Source of the DNA: an uncultured bacterium
GTDB taxonomy: Bacteria > Pseudomonadota > Gammaproteobacteria > Burkholderiales > Burkholderiaceae_E
Direction of reading: 5' to 3'
DNA length: 13,688 bases
Assembly: GCA_903864485.1 (NCBI GenBank)
Contig: CAIPGD010000012.1
Location: 1 to 13,688 of the forward strand
In this document: in pieces, positions 6,666 to 12,690 of the stretch
Numbering within the stretch: position 1 is the stretch's first letter
Layout: each line of letters begins with the position of its first letter
Made by a program: the position numbers and the translations under genes
The notes under the pieces: generated by a model
What the model was told of the DNA's origin: nothing
The model's database searches: none
What the model saw: only the letters and a program-made list of their open reading frames with translations

Positions 6666-9206
6666 ATGCCTCCGATGCTCAACGCGATCGCCTGGATGGT
6701 GGGACACTTCGCAGTCCATCAACTGGCCCGCCTGCCGCCGATCGGGGTCTGGGTTGGTTGTCTGCTCGGCGGGTTGCTCGCATTTTCGTTGCGTGTTCCG
6801 AATCTCGGCGCAAAGATGCATCGCGCCGGCGCCTGGGCGGCTCTGGTTGGTTGGCTGCTGATCGGGGTCGCGTCGGCTGGGTGGCGGGCCCAGTTGGCCT
6901 TGGACGAGCGGCTGCCCGAGGCCCTGAATGACCGGGATTTGCGGGTCGAGGGCGAGATCGTAGGCCTTCCGCAACTAGGCCCCCTGAGTCGGCGGTTTCA
7001 TCTGCGCCCCCATACTGCGTTCGATGTTGAGGCCGGGCGTCCAGTCGCCCTGTCGACTGAGGTGGCGCTGTCCTGGACTGCCAAACCGCGTCAAATTTGG
7101 CCAGCTGAACCCAAACCGGGCGAGATTTGGCGTTTTACGGTCCATCTGCGCGCGCCCCATTCGTTGGCTAACCCGGGGCTGTTCGATGCGGAACTGAGGG
7201 CGCTCGAGGATGGCGTTGGCGCGACGGGTTCGATTAGGGCCGGTGAACGGATCGAGTCAGGGCCGTTGTCCTGGCGCGGCGCCGTCGATGGGGTGCGGGA
7301 TCGATTGCGGCGGGTGATGAGAGAGGCCGCCAGTGCCGGACCGGAAGATCCGGCGCAGTCCGAACAACGCGCGCGCTCCGCCGCGATTTTGATCGCCCTG
7401 GCGGTTGGCGACCAGAATGCAATTCCGCCCCAAGACTGGTTACTTTTTCAACGAACGGGCGTTTCGCATCTCATGTCCATTTCGGGGATGCATGTGACGA
7501 TGCTGGCGGCGTTGGGAGGGTGGGCCATGAAGCGGCTGCTCGACTGGCCATGGCTGGCCGTTCTTGTTTTTCGGTGGATATCACGGCGCACCGCGGTAAG
7601 AGTCGCCGCTGTGTTGACGGCATTCGCGTACGCCCAACTGGCCGGGTGGGGTTTGCCAGCCCAGCGAACGTTCTGGATGCTGGCGGCAGCCGCGTTGGCA
7701 GGATCGATCGGGCGCAGCCGGGCGACTGCCGACGTACTGGCGGTGGCCGGTGCGGTCGTGGTTCTCCTCGACCCTTGGGCCGTATTGTCGACCGGCTTCT
7801 GGTTGTCATTTTGCGCCGTGGCAACGCTCATCTGGGCGGGGCAGTCATTGCCTAGCTTGCCGGCCGAACGCGAGCGCGGCCAGGACCAGCGCGCGACATT
7901 GCGCCTGTCGTGGGGTGATCGACTTCGGCCGACGCTACACGCGGGCGCGGTTGCACAGGCCGCGGCGACTCTGGCGCTGGCGCCCCTTTCGGTCTGGTTC
8001 TTTTCATCATTTTCGGTGATTGGGCCGCTGGCCAACCTTTTTGCTATTCCGGTCGTTACGTTTCTGATGACGCCTGCGGCCCTGGTCGGTGCTGCGCTCG
8101 CCATGGGTTCTGGCCAGTTGGCCGGCGTTGTTCTAAGGCCGGCGGTCTGGTTAACGGAGCGCTTGTTGGAGGTGCTTGAACCGATGGCGGCCTGGCCGCT
8201 TTCGACGGTTGTCATTGCTCAGCCCTCGATGACTTTGCTCTTGCTGGCAGCGCTCGGGGGCGCGTGGATCTTTGCACCCCGAGCCGTTCCGGCCCGGTGG
8301 CTTGGGCTTTTACTGTTGATGCCTTCAATGGTTGTTCAGCGTGATCGGCCAACGGTCGGCGTCGTCTGGTTGACGGCCTATGACGTGGGGCAGGGCAGTG
8401 CCTTGTTGGTCGAGACCGCGACAAACACGTTGCTCTACGACACAGGTCCCCGGATGGGGCCTGCGATGGACGCTGGGTCTCGGGTGCTCGTGCCCTCCTT
8501 GCGTGCACGTGGCATCGATCGCCTCGACAAGCTAATGATTTCGCATGCCGATGAGGATCATATTGGCGGTGCTGCGACGGTCTTGCGTGACCTGGATGTC
8601 GCGCAGACTTTGGCATCGCTGCCCCTCGATCACCCGATGCAATCCCGCGTTCAACCTTGCCACGAGGGCCTAACCTGGGTGGTCGACGACGTGCGATTCG
8701 ATGTGCTCCATCCATTTGATCCACCGGCTCCCAGGCCTGCGCGTGCAGCCGGATCGGCGACCAATGCCATGAGTTGTGTCTTGGCTGTCACGGCGCCTGG
8801 CGGACGGGTATTGTTGACCGGCGACCTTGAGGCGCCGCAGGAGCGCGCACTACTTGATCGCCTGGGGCCCGAGGGTCTGCGGGCAGACATTCTGGTCGTG
8901 CCCCACCATGGCAGCAAGACCTCATCGACTCCTGAATTTTTGGCAGCGGTCGCGCCCCAGCAGGCCGTGTTTCAGTTGGGATGGCATAACCATTACCGCC
9001 ATCCGCACCCCATGGTGTTGGAACGTTACGACCAGGCGTCTATTCCGATCTTGAGAACGGATCGGGATGGTGCGATTCGCATCGCGCTGCAGCTTGGACA
9101 ACCGCCGCAGATTTCAAAGTTTCGGGTTGATGAGGCCCGCTATTGGCGGGTGTCTCAGCCCTGGCGGGCGCCGGATCGACTACCATCGGATCCGCTTCCA
9201 GATTGA
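6666..9206 (+). CDS. comEC: DNA internalization/competence protein ComEC/Rec2
   Basis: An 846-residue polytopic inner-membrane protein that forms the channel for single-stranded DNA uptake in natural transformation. The ATG at 6666 has AAGGA at 6655-6659. Domain order is canonical: two N-terminal TM segments (about 17-35 and 55-75), a DUF4131-type OB-like domain (about 85-200), and the Competence domain from about 265 (TGVSHLMSISGMHVTMLAALGG). Many TM segments follow to about residue 560, then a C-terminal metallo-beta-lactamase domain. The latter has DVGQGSALLVET (about 572), an intact HxDxDH in SHADEDHIGG (about 625), LTGDLEAPQE (about 717) and VPHHGSKTSS (about 745). The DNA-cleaving site therefore looks intact. 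Full length for a betaproteobacterial ComEC. No other competence gene is in the window. Confidence 0.95.
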   Translation: MPPMLNAIAWMVGHFAVHQLARLPPIGVWVGCLLGGLLAFSLRVPNLGAKMHRAGAWAALVGWLLIGVASAGWRAQLALDERLPEALNDRDLRVEGEIVGLPQLGPLSRRFHLRPHTAFDVEAGRPVALSTEVALSWTAKPRQIWPAEPKPGEIWRFTVHLRAPHSLANPGLFDAELRALEDGVGATGSIRAGERIESGPLSWRGAVDGVRDRLRRVMREAASAGPEDPAQSEQRARSAAILIALAVGDQNAIPPQDWLLFQRTGVSHLMSISGMHVTMLAALGGWAMKRLLDWPWLAVLVFRWISRRTAVRVAAVLTAFAYAQLAGWGLPAQRTFWMLAAAALAGSIGRSRATADVLAVAGAVVVLLDPWAVLSTGFWLSFCAVATLIWAGQSLPSLPAERERGQDQRATLRLSWGDRLRPTLHAGAVAQAAATLALAPLSVWFFSSFSVIGPLANLFAIPVVTFLMTPAALVGAALAMGSGQLAGVVLRPAVWLTERLLEVLEPMAAWPLSTVVIAQPSMTLLLLAALGGAWIFAPRAVPARWLGLLLLMPSMVVQRDRPTVGVVWLTAYDVGQGSALLVETATNTLLYDTGPRMGPAMDAGSRVLVPSLRARGIDRLDKLMISHADEDHIGGAATVLRDLDVAQTLASLPLDHPMQSRVQPCHEGLTWVVDDVRFDVLHPFDPPAPRPARAAGSATNAMSCVLAVTAPGGRVLLTGDLEAPQERALLDRLGPEGLRADILVVPHHGSKTSSTPEFLAAVAPQQAVFQLGWHNHYRHPHPMVLERYDQASIPILRTDRDGAIRIALQLGQPPQISKFRVDEARYWRVSQPWRAPDRLPSDPLPD

Positions 9207-9225
9207 TGCCCGAAAAGGATCCGAG

Positions 9226-10167
9226 ATGAATTCTGCTCTGCAGCCCCAAATCCAGCATCTAACCTGCGCTCACCCAGGTGGCCTCCACAAGATCGCTTAT
9301 CGGGAATGGTTCGACGCATCGACTGGGCCCAAAGAGGCTGCCCGGGTCGTGGTTTGTGTCCATGGCCTGACGCGTCGAGCCACTGATTTCGATACGCTGG
9401 CCCGCAGGATGGCCGGTCGCGGGTGGCGGGTGGTGTGTCCGGACATGATCGGACGTGGCGATTCGGATTGGATGACCCACCCGATGTTTTACGACGTTCC
9501 GCAGTACGTTGCGGATTGTGTGACCCTCGTTGCGCGGCGTGGGGTCGAGTCCGTTGACTGGGTCGGCACCTCAATGGGCGGACTGAGCGGCATGACCTAT
9601 GCGGCGCTCTCAGGCAATCCGATCCGGCGGATGGTTCTCAATGACATTGGGCCCAAACTCGAATGGGCCGGGCTTTCGACGATTGCCACGTACGTTGGTT
9701 CGGTACCAGTTTTTACGGAGTATGCAGAGGCCGCCAGCTGGTTACGCGGCCGAATGGGTGGGTTCGGTCCGCACGACGAGGCCGGCTGGGAACAGCTCAT
9801 TCGACCCTACTTCAAGGTGTTGCCCGATGGGGGCTTCACCCCGCATTACGATCCCGCGATTGCGATCCCGTTCAAGGCCCTGGCGCAGGGTGGCGAATCG
9901 GGGGGCGGATCGGGGGGCGAATCGAGTGGCAAACCTGGGGGAGGATCCGAGGCGTTTTCAATGTGGCCGCTTTGGGATGCGATCAGCTCCAACACACTGG
10001 TGCTGCGCGGGTCTCTGTCGGAACTCCTTTCAATCGAAACCTGTGAAGGGATGAAGGTCCGTGGCCCGAAGGCCCGGGTGATCGAAATTGCGGGCGTCGG
10101 GCATGCGCCGTCCTTGATTGCGCCAGAGCAGACCGACCCTATTCTTGAATTTTTCTCGGAGCAATAA
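9226..10167 (+). CDS. Alpha/beta hydrolase with a Gly/Ser repeat insert
   Basis: A 313-residue alpha/beta-hydrolase-fold enzyme. The ATG at 9226 is chosen because AAAAGGA (9213-9219) precedes it; it lies 19 bp after comEC. Visible motifs are the oxyanion-hole strand VVCVHGL (43-48), the nucleophile elbow GTSMGG with Ser116, and the catalytic His293 in GVGHAPS. The acid position after beta-strand 7 (RGSLSELLS) carries Glu266, where relatives usually have Asp. Residues 223-242 are five tandem four-residue Gly/Ser-rich units encoded by a 12-bp repeat. They fall in the linker between the cap-side segment (YDPAIAIPFKAL) and the core strand (SMWPLWDAI). No signal peptide. The substrate cannot be told; the family includes esterases and C-C bond hydrolases. 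It is five bases from the RidA-family gene and probably cotranscribed with it. Confidence 0.9.
   Translation: MNSALQPQIQHLTCAHPGGLHKIAYREWFDASTGPKEAARVVVCVHGLTRRATDFDTLARRMAGRGWRVVCPDMIGRGDSDWMTHPMFYDVPQYVADCVTLVARRGVESVDWVGTSMGGLSGMTYAALSGNPIRRMVLNDIGPKLEWAGLSTIATYVGSVPVFTEYAEAASWLRGRMGGFGPHDEAGWEQLIRPYFKVLPDGGFTPHYDPAIAIPFKALAQGGESGGGSGGESSGKPGGGSEAFSMWPLWDAISSNTLVLRGSLSELLSIETCEGMKVRGPKARVIEIAGVGHAPSLIAPEQTDPILEFFSEQ
9892..9951 (+). repeat. Five 12-bp in-frame tandem repeats coding Gly/Ser linker
   Basis: Units start at 9892, 9904, 9916, 9928 and 9940. The first three are close to GGCGAATCGGGG (units 1 and 2 differ at one base), while units 4 and 5 are degenerate. They encode GESG, GGSG, GESS, GKPG and GGSE inside the hydrolase gene. 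The period keeps frame, so copy-number change by slippage would lengthen or shorten a loop without truncating the protein. Confidence 0.85.
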
Positions 10168-10172
10168 CGATC

Positions 10173-10526
10173 ATGAGTAATACGATTACCCGGCTTCATG
10201 TCGGACCCAGGATGTCCGAAGCGGCCGTTTACGGTGGACTTTGTTTTCTCGCTGGTCAGGTTGCTGCAGACCCGACCCAGGACACCGCAGGTCAGACAAA
10301 GCAGGTGTTGGCAGATATTGATCGGTTGCTGGGTGAAGCCGGAACCGATCGGACGCGCATCGTTTCGACGACTATTTATCTGCGCGATATTGCCGATTTC
10401 GCGGCGATGAATTCGGTTTGGGATGCGTGGGTACCAGCCGGACAGACACCGCCGCGTGCGACCGTTCAGGCGGTGCTGGCTCGACCCGAATACCGGGTCG
10501 AGATTCAGGTGGTCGCTGCAGTCTGA
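10173..10526 (+). CDS. RidA-family (YjgF/UK114) protein
   Basis: A 117-residue Rid-family protein. These form trimers with active sites at the subunit interfaces, and the characterised RidA members hydrolyse reactive 2-aminoacrylate-type enamines/imines in the cytoplasm. Tyr20 (VYGGL), Arg95 (PPRATVQA) and Glu110 (RVEIQ) sit where E. coli RidA has Tyr17, Arg105 and Glu120, with the Arg-Glu spacing of 15 kept, so imine-deaminase chemistry is plausible. The position of RidA Cys107 is Thr97. The length and the RLHVGPRMSEA start fit a shorter beta-/alphaproteobacterial Rid subgroup rather than classical 128-residue RidA. The ATG at 10173 lies five bases after the hydrolase stop, with GGAG at 10158-10161 as a somewhat distant ribosome binding site. 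Confidence 0.92.
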   Translation: MSNTITRLHVGPRMSEAAVYGGLCFLAGQVAADPTQDTAGQTKQVLADIDRLLGEAGTDRTRIVSTTIYLRDIADFAAMNSVWDAWVPAGQTPPRATVQAVLARPEYRVEIQVVAAV

Positions 10527-10532
10527 GTCCGG

Positions 10533-10552
10533 GGCTCAGTTTGGACTGAGCC
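10533..10552. terminator. Hairpin between convergent genes
   Basis: GGCTCAGT-TTGG-ACTGAGCC is a perfect 8-bp inverted repeat with a four-base loop. It starts seven bases after the RidA-family stop and ends immediately before the complement of the TAA stop of the minus-strand gene. It could end transcription in both directions. Neither strand has a T tract after the stem, so it is not a textbook intrinsic terminator. Confidence 0.55.
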
Positions 10553-11608
10553 TTAACGCCAGCCGGCACGGTCGATCAGGCGTTGGGCGGTCCCCTGCGC
10601 CTGGCCGATTCGTTCAACTGATAGTGCGTCTTGTTTGAACGTCCCAAGGGCTTCGAGCTCGGGGTTGTTCAGAGCTGCTCCGACGACAACTGGCCATTCG
10701 TTGTTGCCCTCGGCGAAGAAGCTCTGCGCGGCATCGCTTGCCAGGTATTCAAGAAAACGAACAGCCGCGTCGCGGTGTGGCGCAAAGCGGGCAATTCCGC
10801 CGCCGGCAATATTGACGTGGGTGCCGCGGGTTGCTTGATTGGGCCAGACGATGCCGAGCTTCTGGGCACTCTCGCGTTCGCTCGAATCTTTGGAGCGCAG
10901 CATGCGCACAAAGTAGTAGCTGTTCGTGAGTGCGATCGCACATTCTCCCGACGCCACGCCCTTGATCTGATCTGTATCGCCGCCGCGCGGTACCCGGGCC
11001 AGATTTGCTACGACCCCACGGGCCCAGGTTTCAGTGGCGGTCTCACCCTGGTGTTCGATCATGGCGCCAATCAGCGACAACATGTACGGGTGGCTCGCTG
11101 AACGAACGCAGATCTGACCCTTGAACGCCGGGTTGGCGAGATCTTCGTAGCGGGTGAGTTGGTCGGGGCTGATTTTTGATTTGTCATAGACGATCATCCG
11201 GGCGCGTCTTGAGAAGCCGAACCACTCGCTGCCTTTCCCGGTATCGCGACTGCGCAATTCCACCGGAATGCGCCGCTCGAGCGTTGCCGATTGCAGCGGC
11301 TGGAACAAGCCCTCGGATTGCGCTTTCCAGAGCCGTGATGCGTCGGTGAGCAGAATGATGTCGGCAGGGCTGTTGGCGCCCTCGCTGCGTAGCCGTGCGA
11401 GCAGCGCTTCGTCACCCGCTTCGATTCGCTGGACTCGAATTCCGGTGGCTTTGGTGAAGTTGTTGTAGAGCGCCTCATCCGTCTGGTAGTGGCGCGCGGA
11501 GTAAAGGTTAAGCACCGGATTGAGGACCACGCTCTGAGCTTGAGCGGTTTGTGCGGCCAGAAGGCTCTGCAAGGCGGCGAGAAGCAGGAACGAAAAGATG
11601 CGGATCAT
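10553..11608 (-). CDS. Ferric-iron ABC transporter substrate-binding protein
   Basis: A 351-residue periplasmic binding protein of the FbpA/FutA/IdiA (AfuA) type, which captures Fe3+ for an inner-membrane ABC importer. Residues 1-24 form a signal peptide (hydrophobic LLLAAL core, AQA cleavage before Q25). The mature start reads NLYSARHYQTDEALY, the family signature with candidate iron-ligand Tyr36 and Tyr41, and NSYYFVRM supplies the Tyr231-Tyr232 dyad typical of iron-binding members. The C-terminal lobe has VNIAGGGIARFAPHRDAAVRFLEYL. Length is normal. The ATG at 11608 has no clear Shine-Dalgarno. No permease (fbpB) or ATPase (fbpC) gene is adjacent, so the importer must be encoded elsewhere. 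A Fur-like site over its promoter supports iron repression. Confidence 0.92.
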   Translation of the reverse strand: MIRIFSFLLLAALQSLLAAQTAQAQSVVLNPVLNLYSARHYQTDEALYNNFTKATGIRVQRIEAGDEALLARLRSEGANSPADIILLTDASRLWKAQSEGLFQPLQSATLERRIPVELRSRDTGKGSEWFGFSRRARMIVYDKSKISPDQLTRYEDLANPAFKGQICVRSASHPYMLSLIGAMIEHQGETATETWARGVVANLARVPRGGDTDQIKGVASGECAIALTNSYYFVRMLRSKDSSERESAQKLGIVWPNQATRGTHVNIAGGGIARFAPHRDAAVRFLEYLASDAAQSFFAEGNNEWPVVVGAALNNPELEALGTFKQDALSVERIGQAQGTAQRLIDRAGWR

Positions 11609-11640
11609 GGTGTCGAATCGATCAGTGTTTGAACGAGAAA

Positions 11641-11669
11641 ATCTTAACGCGAATCATTCTCATTCGCAA
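11641..11669 (-). promoter_or_regulatory. Predicted promoter of the iron-binding protein gene
   Basis: Reading the minus strand, TTGCGA (11669-11664) and TAAGAT (11646-11641) are separated by exactly 17 bp. Each matches the sigma-70 consensus at four of six positions. The expected transcript start is about 11634, giving a leader of roughly 25 bases. A better -35 hexamer TTGACT (11674-11669) is present but would leave a 22-bp spacer. Confidence 0.45.
11649..11667. promoter_or_regulatory. Fur-box-like operator
   Basis: On the minus strand this 19-mer reads GCGAAT-GAGAAT-G-ATTCGC, fitting the 6-6-1-6 layout of the classical Fur box (GATAAT-GATAAT-C-ATTATC) with 13 of 19 identities and GCGAAT/ATTCGC mirror arms. 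It covers the spacer and part of the -35 of the predicted promoter, 41 bp before the start codon. Fe-loaded Fur bound here would block RNA polymerase. Confidence 0.65.
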
Positions 11670-11730
11670 GTCAACCCTAAGCCAATCGCAGCTTGCCCAA
11701 GTACACCTTCGCGTAGCGCGCTCGACTCGT

Positions 11731-11736
11731 TAGAAT
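11731..11736 (+). promoter_or_regulatory. Candidate -10 hexamer TAGAAT before the patatin gene
   Basis: TAGAAT (five of six consensus matches) is followed by exactly six bases and then the ATG at 11743, with no Shine-Dalgarno between. This implies a leaderless or nearly leaderless transcript, if it is the promoter. The best -35 at 17 bp (TTCGCG, 11708-11713) is poor. Confidence 0.3.
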
Positions 11737-11742
11737 TCGCAA

Positions 11743-12690
11743 ATGCATTCGGATTCCCCGCACCTTTTGCGCCGCCGTCTGGGCGGCGGGCTCGCTTCGG
11801 CTACCGCTTTATGGCTCGCTGGCTGTGCAACCGGCCCAAATACGGGGGGTGGGCCTGGCGGTGGGCCACTCGTTCCCGTGTCCCCACCGGTCCGTCCGCG
11901 GATTGGTCTGGCTCTTGGCGGCGGCGCGGCGCGCGGGTTTGCGCATATCGGGGTGATTGCTGCGCTCGAGGAGGCTCGCATCGTGCCGGACCTCATTGTG
12001 GGGACGAGTGCGGGCAGTTTGGTCGGTGCCCTCTATGCAAGCGGCATGGATGCGGCGCAATTGAAGAAGATCGCGCTTAACACCGAAGAGTCCACCTTTG
12101 GAGAGTGGTCGATCACGAGCCGGGCGCTCTTGCGCGGCCGGCGGATTCAGGACTTCGTCAATCGTTCCGTTGGCGGTCGGTTGATTCAGAACTTGCCGCG
12201 CAAATTCGCTGCGACCGCCACGGATCTGAATGACGGGCGCCTGCTGGTCATGACCACGGGGGACGTGGGTTTGGCCGTTCGTGCATCAGCCGCCGTCCCG
12301 ATGGTGTTTGATCCGGTCACGATCGATGGCCGTGAATATGTCGATGGTGGCTTGGCCTCTCCGGTTCCGGTGCGCGCGTGTCGACGTTTGGGCGCCCAAT
12401 TTGTGATTGGGGTGGACATTTCAACCCAGGCCAATTCGCAGCGCACCGAATCCTTGCCCGACGTCTTGATGCAAACCTTTACGATCATGGGGCAACACTT
12501 GGCGGCCGCTGAACTTCGCGAGGCCGATGTGGTGATCCGACCGGCGATGGGTGATCGGTCCTCGATCGATTTTCGGGGGCGCGAGGCGGTCATCGCTGAG
12601 GGCGAGCGCTCGGCCCGTGCCCGCGTGCCGGAGATGCTGGCAAGTATCGCGAATTGGAACGGGGTAAAAAAAGAAGGGGGCAGTCCATGA
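11743..12690 (+). CDS. Patatin-like phospholipase lipoprotein (RssA/NTE type)
   Basis: A 315-residue predicted lipoprotein with a patatin hydrolase domain. The N-terminus has RRR (10-12), a hydrophobic stretch and lipobox LAGC with Cys28. The arginine cluster makes Tat export possible, though it is not a strict twin-arginine motif. A Gly/Pro-rich tether (about 31-50) precedes the catalytic domain. Domain motifs are the oxyanion-hole GGGAARGFAHIG (59-70), nucleophile Ser89 in GTSAGS, and catalytic Asp201 in DGG, giving a complete Ser-Asp dyad. It is expected to act on lipid acyl esters at the periplasmic face of an envelope membrane. Residue 29 is Ala, so Asp+2 inner-membrane retention is not indicated and Lol export to the outer membrane is possible. 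No ribosome binding site is visible. The end overlaps prpE by four bases (ATGA), and the last codons include an A7 run. Confidence 0.92.
   Translation: MHSDSPHLLRRRLGGGLASATALWLAGCATGPNTGGGPGGGPLVPVSPPVRPRIGLALGGGAARGFAHIGVIAALEEARIVPDLIVGTSAGSLVGALYASGMDAAQLKKIALNTEESTFGEWSITSRALLRGRRIQDFVNRSVGGRLIQNLPRKFAATATDLNDGRLLVMTTGDVGLAVRASAAVPMVFDPVTIDGREYVDGGLASPVPVRACRRLGAQFVIGVDISTQANSQRTESLPDVLMQTFTIMGQHLAAAELREADVVIRPAMGDRSSIDFRGREAVIAEGERSARARVPEMLASIANWNGVKKEGGSP

Noticed and set aside
7448..8215. Minus-strand open frame (255 codons) opposite comEC
   Set aside because: Low-complexity Thr/Ala/Arg-rich translation antisense to the ComEC membrane domain; a shadow.
9067..9225. Longer N-terminus for the alpha/beta hydrolase inside comEC
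   Set aside because: It would overlap the comEC 3' end by about 140 bases. A strong AAAAGGA precedes the ATG at 9226, and the extension has no family match.
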